Both the position numbers and the translations under genes were made by a program. This document shows positions 7,548-15,238 of a DNA stretch of 28,284 bases, piece after piece. Each line of letters begins with the position of its first letter. Positions within the stretch are counted from its first letter, which is position 1. Origin of the DNA: a virus; the IMG/VR virus record IMGVR_UViG_3300025097_000037, positions 1-28,284 of that record; one strand, 5' to 3'. The notes beneath the pieces were generated by a model, which was not told where the DNA came from, ran no database searches, and worked only from the letters and a program-made list of their open reading frames with translations.

Positions 7548-8087
7548 CTAAATAGTATATAAATAACTCAACGAGTAGGGATCTCTAATATAGCCCGGAC
7601 GGATCGATCCTTGCTCATCGCGTTGTGGGACTTCTCCCAATTCGGTGGAGTCGGCCTTATCCGGATGGACAAGTTCGTCATCAGTCATAGAGATAATAGC
7701 CTCTGTGGACTCAAAGTACGGGCGCTCTTCATCGATAAAGTTAGAAATATTAATAAGAGCTAGTTTGGGAGTGCTTAAATCAGGGGAGGAGGCTTCTTCC
7801 ATCAAAGCTTCAAAAGAGCCAAAAAAGGAGCCGGCTTGAATAGAGTCACCAATCACGAGTCCCTTTTTGCGCAAGTGGGCAAAAAGCCTGTTCTGTGCTC
7901 CGTAAACTAAATCGTTCATTGTTTCTTTGGGGAACGCGGTGATCTTGTTATTCTTTGTTGACAATACAATATCAATGTCGCCATGATCAAAAATCATAAG
8001 ATCTCCGTTCATGCTTTTGCGGATGTCCATCTCCAGACGGACTACCGCATCGTCAGCGGCCGCGCCGATTCTAACTACGACTGCCAT
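7548..8087 (-). CDS. Conserved phage protein of unknown function
   Basis: 179 residues with no membrane segment. The N-terminal half (MAVVVRIGAAADDAVVRLEM, then MIFDHGDIDIVLSTKNNKITAFP) looks like alternating strands. The C-terminal half is acidic (ERPYFESTEAIISMTDDELVHP) and ends RPGYIRDPYSLSYLYTI. The start overlaps the upstream gene by 17 nt, with AAGGAG inside that gene, so the two are translationally coupled. It lies between the gene after the portal and the tagged helical protein. A head-completion or connector role is possible by position alone. I recognise no named domain. Confidence 0.75.
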   Translation of the reverse strand: MAVVVRIGAAADDAVVRLEMDIRKSMNGDLMIFDHGDIDIVLSTKNNKITAFPKETMNDLVYGAQNRLFAHLRKKGLVIGDSIQAGSFFGSFEALMEEASSPDLSTPKLALINISNFIDEERPYFESTEAIISMTDDELVHPDKADSTELGEVPQRDEQGSIRPGYIRDPYSLSYLYTI

Positions 8088-8904
8088 CAGTATAGATCTC
8101 CTTTACTAAGCTTTGAGTTTTCATTACAGTGAGCAACAGTTCGTCATCTATTGAGCGCTTTGAGAATTCCTTTAGACGCGCAATGATCTCTTCTGTTTTG
8201 GCCAACATATCCGGATCATTTTTAATTTCTGGGCTAGCCTTAGCCTCGGTTAGGCATGCCTTGAGGCGGACGATTTCTTCATTCAGGAATACTTTAAGCT
8301 CTAAGGCATTGTCTGTAAAAGAAGAGATATAATAAATGAGGAGTTCTTTCTGTTCCTCTAAGAGGTTCGTGTCATACTTATGATTAAACTTTTCGGTAAA
8401 TGTTCTCACCACCACACTATCAATCTCTTCGCTGCGAGATGTTTCTATTGGGGCGTTGGTCATGTTTTTAATAATCTCGCCTTCTAATATAACTTGATCC
8501 TTGGGGGATGTTTTATCCGAGAAGATTCGTGCGATAGACGCAAGAGATTTATAGTTCGGAACAAAGTTATTAAATACAGAAGGCTCCAGTTCCTTGTTAA
8601 CATCATGAATCAAAACGCTCTGCTCTTTAAACAAACCTTCGGAATCAATTAGCCGACTGGCCAATTTTGCTTCTCTAAGGATTTTCTCCGAAGTCTCTTT
8701 GTCCAAGTTCTGGTTTTCATACAGGGACCGGTGGCATTCTAAATCTCGTCGAAGCAATGAGTCTTCTTTAAAGTGCCTCTTAATAAGCTTCACGGCCGTC
8801 TTCTGTCTTTTAAGATCTTTTTTCAAAATTGCAACAGTGGCTTCTCTAATCAAAGCTTCATATACAAAAGCGCTGTTTCTCTTTTTATTGTGTCTACTCT
8901 TCAT
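8071..8904 (-). CDS. Conserved helical protein following the portal
   Basis: 277 residues from the ATG at 8904, starting MKSRHNKKRNSAFVYEALIR. This start is chosen over an in-frame site at 8970 because GGAG lies 7 nt upstream and the overlap with the portal stop is only 11 nt. The protein is highly charged and predicted almost all alpha-helical (VAILKKDLKRQKTAVKLIKRHF, ELKVFLNEEIVRLKACLTEA), with a very basic first 15 residues. There is no zinc, ATPase or membrane motif. Tight coupling to the portal suggests a prohead or portal-associated role. T4 has small prohead core genes (67, 68) between 20 and 21, and this may fill that slot, but it is much larger and I see no direct similarity. Confidence 0.8.
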   Translation of the reverse strand: MKSRHNKKRNSAFVYEALIREATVAILKKDLKRQKTAVKLIKRHFKEDSLLRRDLECHRSLYENQNLDKETSEKILREAKLASRLIDSEGLFKEQSVLIHDVNKELEPSVFNNFVPNYKSLASIARIFSDKTSPKDQVILEGEIIKNMTNAPIETSRSEEIDSVVVRTFTEKFNHKYDTNLLEEQKELLIYYISSFTDNALELKVFLNEEIVRLKACLTEAKASPEIKNDPDMLAKTEEIIARLKEFSKRSIDDELLLTVMKTQSLVKEIYTDGSRS

Positions 8905-10909
8905 CCTGTGGCTCCGTTGTGGGGGTTGTATTACTTTCAAGTCCCATAATAAGATCTCGAATGGATTCATTTATCTGAAACAATTGTGTTTCTTCTTTCT
9001 GCTCTCCTGTTTTATAAGTAGGCTCTTCCCTTTCATAAATACCTGTTGCGGCACCACCCATTTTTGCTAAGGATTGTAAGTCGCCCATTCCGGGGACTAT
9101 ATTGCGTAATGTACTGCTGCCTTTTTCGCGGCTATACTTAGCTGCATTTGAGCGCATTCTGGCGCCGGCCACACGGCGATCTCCACCGGGGTTTTTCCGA
9201 GAACCCTTGGGGTGATATACTTTTCCCTTAGCACCGGGGGTGAGTCGGGGTTCATTACGGGAACCGGGCGGTACTGCCAAAAGGGTTTCTTCCTCTCCTC
9301 CTGCTTCTGCACCACCTAACTCTTCTCCGCCGGCGTCACCAGCGGGCATCTCTTCTCCTCCAAGATCACCGCCTAGATCACCACCAAGGTCGCCGCCTAG
9401 ATCGCCACCAAGGTCGGCGCCCATTCCACCGCCTCCTGCGCCGGCTGCTGCAGCAGCTTCCGCAACTTGTTGAAGGGCTGCGTCATGTTTGCGGTCATAA
9501 TACATTTCTCGCTGGTTGCGCGCAAATTCTTCATGAGACATCCCAAAGATGTTCTCGGTAACCCATCGTCGAGAGAAGAAGCCTTCTGTGGCTGCGCCGG
9601 CAATATCAAACTTACTCTTCCAGAATTCAATCTCTTGAAGTTCCGCAATCCGAGAAGGATTATTGAGCGTTAAGGTAAAGCTTAATAGATCGTCGCCTCT
9701 GAAGCCTAGGGTGTAGAGGTGAATAATTCCAATCTTTGTGAGTTCCGCAATGATGACTCGCTGCAATCTCTGAATGGTTCGGGCAAATCGGATATCCTTT
9801 TGTGCCAGGGTGCTCTTGTCTTCTTCTGCTCCCTCTCCCATTGTCAGATAAGACTGCGGGATTTTAAGAGCCGAGAAAAGCTTATCACGTAAATACTTGA
9901 TATCATCAATCGCTGTAATATTTGATGCGCCGGCCAATGAAACGATATCGGTCGCAGACCCAGCCCGAATAGGAATAAAGTAATCTTCTTCAATGGACAT
10001 GGGATTATAGCGCAAGTCAACGCGGCCGGTTGCAGGATCAATAACCTGATGGCGCTTAAGGTTTGTCACCACCTTTTCCATATATTGTTCCACTTCGTTT
10101 GGAGGCACGGCGCCTACATCAATCTTAAACACGCGGCGTTCAGATGAGCGGATAACTCGGTATGCCATCATGGCATCTTCCATCAACGTTAGCTGGCGCC
10201 AGATGCGACGAGAGGCTTCCAAAATTGAAGTACCATACGGAGCATACTTATCATTTCCTAAGACCCGGAAATGAGCAATCTGCCAGTTCTCGAAAGTCAT
10301 ACCAGCAGAGTTCCACTGGTATTGAATGTAGTTGGGGTTAGTGGAGTCCTGTCCTTCTAGGCGCTCAACTTCCTGTGACGGGAGAGCAATGACGGATTGG
10401 ACTCCGTATTTATCATCAATGTCCAAGTAAAGAAAAAAGTCTCCATACTTGCACATGGTGCGGGCCCAACCAAAAAGGTTATACTTGAGATTCAAAATAC
10501 TATCAAAGAGAACATTAAGGACTGCCGCGATTTCTTCGTTCGGGCACTTAACATTTAACATCGGACGCAACTCCGAATAGGTCGTCATTTCATCTGCATA
10601 GATATCTAACGTGGATGCAATCTCCGGCATGTATTCCATTTGATCAAAATCTACATAACGCTCTGAGCGTCGTTGATTAGAGATAGCGTTGACAGCAATA
10701 TTATCAAGAGGGCTATAAAGAGTTTTCTTAAACTGTTGTCCCGAGGCGGACTTAAAGCGTGAAGAAAATCGATCCAGATGTTGACGTCGGATGCGTCGAC
10801 CGGACTGCGAGCGATAACTAACAATAGGACCCGAAAAGAGCCTTGTTAATGCTTTAAATAATCCTGACTGACTATTCGCGGGGTTGTTTTTGGGAGGGGT
10901 ACGTGCCAT
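8894..10909 (-). CDS. Portal protein, T4 gp20 type
   Basis: 671 residues. The core has gp20-type phrases: SSERRVFKIDVGAVPPNEVEQYM, MSIEEDYFIPIRAGSATDI, DDIKYLRDKLFSALKIPQSYL and STLAQKDIRFARTIQRLQ. The portal forms the dodecameric ring at one capsid vertex, nucleates prohead assembly and is the docking site for the terminase. The N-terminus is basic (SYRSQSGRRIRRQHLDRFSSRF). The C-terminal tail is unusual: a DLGG repeat array followed by an acidic Gly/Glu stretch, then a basic GAKGKVYHPKGSRKNPGGDRR segment. It starts 8 nt after the terminase stop, giving the classic terminase-portal order. Confidence 0.94.
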   Translation of the reverse strand: MARTPPKNNPANSQSGLFKALTRLFSGPIVSYRSQSGRRIRRQHLDRFSSRFKSASGQQFKKTLYSPLDNIAVNAISNQRRSERYVDFDQMEYMPEIASTLDIYADEMTTYSELRPMLNVKCPNEEIAAVLNVLFDSILNLKYNLFGWARTMCKYGDFFLYLDIDDKYGVQSVIALPSQEVERLEGQDSTNPNYIQYQWNSAGMTFENWQIAHFRVLGNDKYAPYGTSILEASRRIWRQLTLMEDAMMAYRVIRSSERRVFKIDVGAVPPNEVEQYMEKVVTNLKRHQVIDPATGRVDLRYNPMSIEEDYFIPIRAGSATDIVSLAGASNITAIDDIKYLRDKLFSALKIPQSYLTMGEGAEEDKSTLAQKDIRFARTIQRLQRVIIAELTKIGIIHLYTLGFRGDDLLSFTLTLNNPSRIAELQEIEFWKSKFDIAGAATEGFFSRRWVTENIFGMSHEEFARNQREMYYDRKHDAALQQVAEAAAAAGAGGGGMGADLGGDLGGDLGGDLGGDLGGEEMPAGDAGGEELGGAEAGGEEETLLAVPPGSRNEPRLTPGAKGKVYHPKGSRKNPGGDRRVAGARMRSNAAKYSREKGSSTLRNIVPGMGDLQSLAKMGGAATGIYEREEPTYKTGEQKEETQLFQINESIRDLIMGLESNTTPTTEPQDEE
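9363..9422. repeat. 12-bp tandem repeat encoding DLGG array in portal C-terminus
   Basis: Five consecutive 12-bp units (+ strand AGATCACCGCCT, AGATCACCACCA, AGGTCGCCGCCT, AGATCGCCACCA, AGGTCGGCGCCC) keep the reading frame and encode (DLGG)n. Units alternate in a 24-bp higher-order pattern. The copy number could change by slippage without a frameshift. Confidence 0.85.
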
Positions 10910-10917
10910 TTAGTTTC

Positions 10918-12504
10918 TCACTTAATAATCCATTTGTATTGTTCGTAAAGTTGTTGTGCGTCTGTCATCTTAGCATCCAACGCGTTGTCTTTTTCATAGC
11001 CATGCTGGCCAGACACTCGGGTATTCATCGTTGTCCTACTTGTAATAATTGCATCGACAAATGCTCGTTGATAATTTAAATCGCGGGCGCTGGCTTGGAT
11101 AGCAGTATCGCGCACCCAACATGCAATAGCTAAGGCCATGATTAAATCATCATTATATCCTTTCATTGCTTGGGGCTTACCGTTTTTCCAAATAAAAGTT
11201 TTCATTTCATTAACTGTCCGAGATGAGTACACTTTAATTAGTTTATTTCTTATAAACTCTTCCAATTTTGCAACTATTAGTGGTCGTGTCTTCATTGTGG
11301 TTGAAAACCCGGGGACCGCTGACGTATGAGCTTCTGCTTGGTATTGTTCGATATATTCATGTGTAGACTTTACTGAATAATATAAGTTAGGATAACCGTA
11401 TTCTATGAGTTTGTCAAGTACTGTATAGCCAATATTATTATTTTCTACTACTAACATGGCATTTCCAAACTCTCGACCAACTTGATTTAACATATTAGCA
11501 AATAAATCTGGCGTGATCTTTCCTTGATATTCTCCAATGATTTCAAGTGTTTCTAGTTTTAGTATATGAAAGGCAGAAAAATCGGCGCCATCTCCACGAG
11601 ACACATCGACTACCAATAAATAATTACAGGTAGGATCAAACTCTTCCCAAATCCAAAAGTTACGATCAAAGCCAGTGCGATGCTTTGGTTCTTTAATAGT
11701 AGAGAATAACCACTCCATACAATCTGGATCTATAACTGTCTCCCCCGAAGTATTGAAATTGCACTCAAGTTCCTGCGCAATTTGGCGCCGGGACATATTT
11801 TTAGTTTCTTTCTGATACCATACTTCGTCTCGATCAGGGTGCACCTGCCAGGGGAGTGTAGTAAGATTAAAGTTGTTGGAGGCAGCCTCAGCATCTACAC
11901 AGGTTTTATGAAACCAGTTTCCTACCCCGTTGGGGGTTGACAAGGCAATACACCGTCCACCTGTGGATAGTGTAGGATACAGACCAGTCCATAGTTCTTC
12001 TAGTCCTTCGATGTGAGCGGCCTCATCTAATACCAAAAGCGACAAGGCTTCCGAACGACCGGCATCGCCAGAAGTGGAAGCTGCTTTAATGGACGAACCG
12101 TTAGACAGTTCAAAAGAAGTGCGGTTGTCTACGCTAATGGTGGCAATCTTTAGCCATGCCGGTACGTTGCGCATGATGCCTTTAACTTTCTTTACAAGGT
12201 TACCCGCTGTGGCAAACTTAGTGGCCATTACAAGAATGGCTTTGTCTCGATGAAAAAGCATCATCCAGACAACATAGCCGGCAGTAACAGTAGAAATACC
12301 CAACTGCCGAGCTTTTAAAATCACATTAAAGCGATAATCGTTAAAGCTATTGAGTAGCTCATCTTGAAAATCGTATGTATCAAACAGAATTAGACCATGC
12401 ATCGGATGAGAGATGCGCGCATAGGTCTTCAGAAAGTAAGAAGGGTCTTTACCGCACTTTAAGATCTCGCCGACTTGCTGTTTTTTGTCTAGTTGAAAGC
12501 TCAT
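10918..12504 (-). CDS. Terminase large subunit, T4 gp17 type
   Basis: 528 residues with both halves of a packaging motor. The ATPase half shows a variant Walker A (KARQLGIST, 64-72), Walker B with catalytic Glu (LLVLDEAA, 156-163) and a coupling motif (LSTPNG, 188-193). The RNase H-fold nuclease half shows LVVDVSRGDGADFSAF (Asp300), LVVENNNIG (Glu354) and NDDLIMALAI (Asp452/453). It translocates and cuts concatemeric phage DNA at the portal. Its start overlaps the preceding gene's stop as ATGA. No gp16-type small subunit is obvious; the three small genes just upstream occupy that position. Confidence 0.95.
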   Translation of the reverse strand: MSFQLDKKQQVGEILKCGKDPSYFLKTYARISHPMHGLILFDTYDFQDELLNSFNDYRFNVILKARQLGISTVTAGYVVWMMLFHRDKAILVMATKFATAGNLVKKVKGIMRNVPAWLKIATISVDNRTSFELSNGSSIKAASTSGDAGRSEALSLLVLDEAAHIEGLEELWTGLYPTLSTGGRCIALSTPNGVGNWFHKTCVDAEAASNNFNLTTLPWQVHPDRDEVWYQKETKNMSRRQIAQELECNFNTSGETVIDPDCMEWLFSTIKEPKHRTGFDRNFWIWEEFDPTCNYLLVVDVSRGDGADFSAFHILKLETLEIIGEYQGKITPDLFANMLNQVGREFGNAMLVVENNNIGYTVLDKLIEYGYPNLYYSVKSTHEYIEQYQAEAHTSAVPGFSTTMKTRPLIVAKLEEFIRNKLIKVYSSRTVNEMKTFIWKNGKPQAMKGYNDDLIMALAIACWVRDTAIQASARDLNYQRAFVDAIITSRTTMNTRVSGQHGYEKDNALDAKMTDAQQLYEQYKWIIK

Positions 12505-12866
12505 TCATCATCTTCAAGTTCTACTTCGACTTCCTCTTCATCGTGTTCCTCATCGCCGGGTCCAGAAACATCTGCCTTCAAGTCCACCCCCGCAGCGCTG
12601 GCTAAGTCATGGATAGCCTTCATGGCTAGCATGGCATGACCTTCAACATCGTCAGAGGCAGGCTCTTCGGCGCCGTGTTCATAATCGTGCTCTCCTGGGT
12701 GGGTGTGTGATTCGTCACCCTTGTGTCCGGTATAGTCTTCCTCTCCAGGGCGAGTTCGGGACTTTTCGTCCTTACCCATTCCCCAGTCTTTATCATGGCC
12801 TTCAGTAGTTGCGTGAGCAACCTCCTCCATAATAATCTCTTTGAGACGTGCAATAGAAATTTTCAT
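12501..12866 (-). CDS. Acidic His-rich protein with N-terminal tag
   Basis: 121 residues, starting MKISIARLKEIIMEEVAHAT, a clear member of the MKITKSxLKxIIxEEL tag set. The body is low complexity with many His, Asp, Glu and Gly (HTHPGEHDYEHGAEE). A single likely helix (EGHAMLAMKAIHDLASAAGV) follows, and the end is almost purely acidic (EEHDEEEVEVELEDDE). It lies just before the large terminase, where a small terminase might be expected, but it lacks a DNA-binding helix pattern. Both junctions are 4-nt ATGA overlaps, and AGGAAGAAAG precedes the ATG. A packaged internal head protein or acidic core component seems more likely than TerS; that is inference. Confidence 0.72.
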   Translation of the reverse strand: MKISIARLKEIIMEEVAHATTEGHDKDWGMGKDEKSRTRPGEEDYTGHKGDESHTHPGEHDYEHGAEEPASDDVEGHAMLAMKAIHDLASAAGVDLKADVSGPGDEEHDEEEVEVELEDDE

Positions 12867-13402
12867 GATTCTTTCTTCCTTGTATCATTCTTCGGGCGCT
12901 TTCCCCAGCCCCCTTGATTTAAAAACTTTTCCCAACTGCGCTCGGCTGGAACCTCAGAACCGGTTTCTAGGTTCATTTCCTCACTCAGTCCACCAATTTT
13001 ATAGTGCTTTTTGGCGACCACCCAGCTACGGACACGCGAAGAGTTTTCGACTCGAATATCGATTTCTCCTTCTGCTGTCAACGTAACAGAGTTTCCTGTA
13101 ATCTTCTTGTATTCTTTCTTGATCCATCCCGCAATATCCTCAAGGCGCTGGTCGGTATCTCCTTCAAAACCAGAAGCATAAACTTCCTTTAATTGAATCT
13201 CGGATTGATAAGCCAGACACATCATGTCGCCATAAAACTTCACATTAAAGCCGTCCATGACTCGTTGATCAATAAGGGCATCGCCCTCTTCCCTACGAAG
13301 GATTCCAGGCTTGTCGGGTTCATAATCCTCTCCCAGCGCGCCGTCATATGAGTTTGCGGCTGCTTGTGCTAGTCCTTGTATGATTTCATAAATTGTTGCC
13401 AT
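12863..13402 (-). CDS. Conserved phage protein of unknown function
   Basis: 179 residues. An N-terminal helix (MATIYEIIQGLAQAAANSYD) precedes an alpha/beta domain with VKFYGDMMCLAYQSEIQLKE, EDIAGWIKKEYKKITG and strand-like SVTLTAEGEIDIRVENSSRVR. The basic end is QGGWGKRPKNDTRKKES. The mix of an alternating-strand core and terminal basic tail would allow nucleic-acid or virion binding, but no known motif is visible. Its start overlaps the preceding gene (TAATG) and its stop overlaps the next (ATGA). It sits two genes upstream of terL and may be a packaging or head-cluster partner. Confidence 0.75.
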   Translation of the reverse strand: MATIYEIIQGLAQAAANSYDGALGEDYEPDKPGILRREEGDALIDQRVMDGFNVKFYGDMMCLAYQSEIQLKEVYASGFEGDTDQRLEDIAGWIKKEYKKITGNSVTLTAEGEIDIRVENSSRVRSWVVAKKHYKIGGLSEEMNLETGSEVPAERSWEKFLNQGGWGKRPKNDTRKKES

Positions 13403-13692
13403 TATCCCTGTTCTCCTTGCATCATCTGTGCAACCAAACTATTAATAGAGGCGCCCTTGGGTCCAAAAACCTCCTCTAGGCCGGCCTTTCTGACTGCTGC
13501 AGGAACTTGAGGGCTCAATAAAACTTGTTTAAGCATGTCTACGTACTCACCAACATCCATCCGAGCGCCAGTTGTAGCTGCCGTGGCTACCTTCTTGGCC
13601 CGGGCAGTCTGTTGCGGCTGAGCTTCTTGTCCTGTCTCCGGAGCCAGTTCTTCTAAAATTATCTTTTTTAAATCACTTTTGGTTATTTTCAT
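13402..13692 (-). CDS. Small tagged protein of unknown function
   Basis: 96 residues from the ATG at 13692, which has GGAG 8 nt upstream. The in-frame extension to 13770 lies inside the preceding gene and lacks the tag-first layout. It begins MKITKSDLKKIILEELAPET, nearly the same as MKITKSQLKQIIKEELEEAR at 16729. An Ala/Gln/Thr-rich linker follows, then a helical tail (VGEYVDMLKQVLLSPQVPAA, VRKAGLEEVFG, INSLVAQMMQGEQG). No enzymatic motif is visible. The layout of tag, flexible linker and small helical domain suggests a cargo or core protein carried into the prohead. That is inferred from the repeated tag. Confidence 0.75.
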   Translation of the reverse strand: MKITKSDLKKIILEELAPETGQEAQPQQTARAKKVATAATTGARMDVGEYVDMLKQVLLSPQVPAAVRKAGLEEVFGPKGASINSLVAQMMQGEQG

Positions 13693-14068
13693 TATTTGGT
13701 CTCCAACCTTTTTCCCATCTTTCCTCTCTGCCTTCCACATATTGAATGTAACAGTTGTAGCAACATTCATATTTTAGAAAGCAAACGTCGTCTGCTGTTT
13801 TTTTCATGGAAGAAGAACACACCATACAACGTTGTAAAGAATCTCTATTAAATAGTTTCTTTGATACCTTTATACCATTTACATCTATTTTCTCTTCCCA
13901 CTTCTTGTGTTCGCTGTTTTTCTTATAAAGCTCTCGCATTTGATCGAGGTATTCTTTTTCTTTGTCCTCGTCCCAATTTGCACGAGGATTTTGAATAGCC
14001 TCGTCTCCATATTTCTTGGCAATCGCTTGTTCAATTGCTGCAATTTTATTGAGATCTTTATTCTTCAT
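13673..14068 (-). CDS. Small zinc-finger-like protein
   Basis: 131 residues from the ATG at 14068, which overlaps the upstream stop by 11 nt; a longer in-frame start at 14122 lies deep in the upstream gene. The N-terminus (MKNKDLNKIAAIEQAIAKKY) is helical and only weakly tag-like. The C-terminal part has a treble of cysteine pairs: CMVC (81-84) and CCYNC (102-106), followed by IQYVEGREERWEKGWRP. Two CxxC pairs about 18 apart suggest one structural zinc site. It could bind nucleic acid or protein; no specific family is recognised. It sits between lysis-like and tagged genes in the same transcription unit. Confidence 0.75.
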   Translation of the reverse strand: MKNKDLNKIAAIEQAIAKKYGDEAIQNPRANWDEDKEKEYLDQMRELYKKNSEHKKWEEKIDVNGIKVSKKLFNRDSLQRCMVCSSSMKKTADDVCFLKYECCYNCYIQYVEGREERWEKGWRPNNENNQK

Positions 14069-14480
14069 TGAACAATCTATAGGATCCATATGTTGCGGCG
14101 ACACCAACTGCGACACCTCCAACGGCCCACATCCAATTATTGCGGGGAGATTGCTTTAATAAGGATCTTTGAAGATGATCAATCTCTTCATCTTTCTGGA
14201 AAATGAGAAGACTCATTTCTTCGTGCAATGCATTATATTGAATCTCCCAATTGCGAAGCTCTAACTCATAGCTTGCAGCTTCAACTGAAAGCTCATATTC
14301 AATTCGTGCTTGGCATGCGAGGTTGGCCGTTGATTGGCGCGCCAAGATTTCAGACAATGCCGGAACATCGAATAGCACACCTTCAAAGGGTGCGCACTGT
14401 TGGTGTCCGAGAAAGGTGAACTGACCTGCGTCGGCTGCTTGAGCAGGGCTGCCCAACGTTAATAATAGACTAAGGAACAT
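14058..14480 (-). CDS. Exported coiled-coil protein with C-terminal membrane helix
   Basis: 140 residues from the ATG at 14480; an in-frame TTG at 14486 would add two. A short signal peptide (MFLSLLLTLGSPAQA) with an Ala-x-Ala site is followed by a Cys-containing segment (QQCAPFEGVLFDVPALSEIL), a long heptad-like helix (ELSVEAASYELELRNWEIQYNALHEEM) and a terminal membrane helix (WMWAVGGVAVGVAATYGSYRLF). The likely topology is a periplasmic coiled coil anchored by its C-terminus. It overlaps the spanin-like gene upstream by 11 nt. Membrane-anchored periplasmic coiled coils suit the last step of lysis, so it may partner that protein; unproven. Confidence 0.72.
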   Translation of the reverse strand: MFLSLLLTLGSPAQAADAGQFTFLGHQQCAPFEGVLFDVPALSEILARQSTANLACQARIEYELSVEAASYELELRNWEIQYNALHEEMSLLIFQKDEEIDHLQRSLLKQSPRNNWMWAVGGVAVGVAATYGSYRLFNEE

Positions 14481-14856
14481 AATCAAATCCGTACATAAAC
14501 ATTATTGTCTCAGATAGTTCCTCTGGGTCTTCAGAGAATTGTCTTCCGAATTCTTCTCTGCGACTCTCGATCACTTCTAGTAACTCATCCTGGCTCTCTT
14601 GATAATCCCGCTCTACTTGATCTAAGGTATCCTTATAGACCTGGAGTGAGTTCTCCATGTCTGCCATCTGCTTCTTGTGGATCTCTTGCAAGCCTGCTAG
14701 TTGCGCCTGCAATGATTGTTCTGAAGCCTCGTATGCAGCCTGCATCTGTTTGTAGTCGAAACGCATTTTGCCCACCACTACAAGCGAAAGAAGGGCGATT
14801 AAAACACCCTTCCAGTTCTTCACTAAAAATTGTATTACTAACTGCCGGGGTGTCAC
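14470..14856 (-). CDS. Candidate i-spanin (Rz-like)
   Basis: 128 residues beginning at a GTG (14856) that overlaps the upstream TGA as GTGA, with AAGGG 6 nt upstream. The N-terminal anchor (WKGVLIALLSLVVVGKM, about 15-31) is followed by a long uninterrupted charged coiled coil (QMQAAYEASEQSLQAQLAGL to QESQDELLEVIESRREEFG). This type II topology with a periplasmic coiled coil is the i-spanin (Rz) plan, in which the protein links inner to outer membrane and fuses them at the end of lysis. It directly follows a holin-like gene. No embedded Rz1 frame is evident; the proline-rich lipoprotein at 16095-16280 could be the outer partner. Alternative: a tail or membrane structural coiled coil. Confidence 0.65.
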   Translation of the reverse strand: MTPRQLVIQFLVKNWKGVLIALLSLVVVGKMRFDYKQMQAAYEASEQSLQAQLAGLQEIHKKQMADMENSLQVYKDTLDQVERDYQESQDELLEVIESRREEFGRQFSEDPEELSETIMFMYGFDYVP

Positions 14857-15047
14857 TTGTTTCCCTTGAATCTCTCAACGATGTCAACTGCCCCTTGGGT
14901 GCCGATAAAGACTGTGCTAATAACCACCCAGTCGCCGCTGGTTAAATACCCGGCAAATGCTAAGGCTGACGCAGTTATCCATACTAATAACTTACGTGAC
15001 GTTAGCTTTAATAACCACGTATCTAAAAATCCTTTGTGCTCGGCCAT
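14853..15047 (-). CDS. Candidate holin, two membrane helices
   Basis: 64 residues. A short charged N-terminus (MAEHKGFLDTWLLKLTSRK) leads into hydrophobic helix 1 (LLVWITASALAFAGYLT), a GDW turn and helix 2 (VVISTVFIGTQGAVDIV), ending ERFKGNK. Two short membrane helices with charged ends fit small phage holins, which form the inner-membrane hole that starts lysis. It is followed by a spanin-like gene, which supports a lysis role. The start forms TAATG with the upstream stop, and GGAG lies 6 nt before it. No endolysin lies in this window, so the cassette is incomplete here or dispersed. Confidence 0.62.
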   Translation of the reverse strand: MAEHKGFLDTWLLKLTSRKLLVWITASALAFAGYLTSGDWVVISTVFIGTQGAVDIVERFKGNK

Positions 15048-15238
15048 TAGCTACTCCACAACCACCAGCCCAATGCAAGCCCATCGAGCCACACCAAACC
15101 TACGAGCACCCACCAGCTTGCGCGTGTGGCGCCTTCTCTGATTTCGCTCCATACGGACCATCCTACATCGAGAACTAGTCCCCACACATTTGCTGCACCG
15201 GTGGTGGCGCAGTCCCATACCTTTCTTAATAAACTCAT
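15047..15238 (-). CDS. Small membrane protein ending in GLALGWWLW
   Basis: 63 residues, very Trp-rich (nine Trp). The N-terminal half (MSLLRKVWDCATTGAANVWG) is amphipathic. The C-terminal half is a membrane helix (WWVLVGLVWLDGLALGWWLW). The end resembles the 53-residue protein at 17087-17248 (GLGLGWYLWGGV), giving a shared G-L-x-L-G-W-[YW]-L-W ending. The start overlaps the preceding stop (ATGA), with GAGGA upstream. The position before the holin-like gene suggests a lysis or membrane-modulating role (for example antiholin), but the sequence alone does not show it. Confidence 0.65.
   Translation of the reverse strand: MSLLRKVWDCATTGAANVWGLVLDVGWSVWSEIREGATRASWWVLVGLVWLDGLALGWWLWSS

Noticed and set aside
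9363-9422. Short repeat array as a possible CRISPR
   Set aside because: Units are 12 bp, contiguous, without spacers, and keep the portal reading frame.
12501-12866. Small terminase subunit (gp16) immediately before terL
   Set aside because: The protein is acidic, low complexity and tag-bearing, with no DNA-binding or oligomerisation helix pattern of a small terminase.
14505-14945. Plus-strand frame of 146 codons opposite the spanin-like and holin-like genes
   Set aside because: It runs across two minus-strand genes joined by GTGA with good ribosome sites. No domain is visible.
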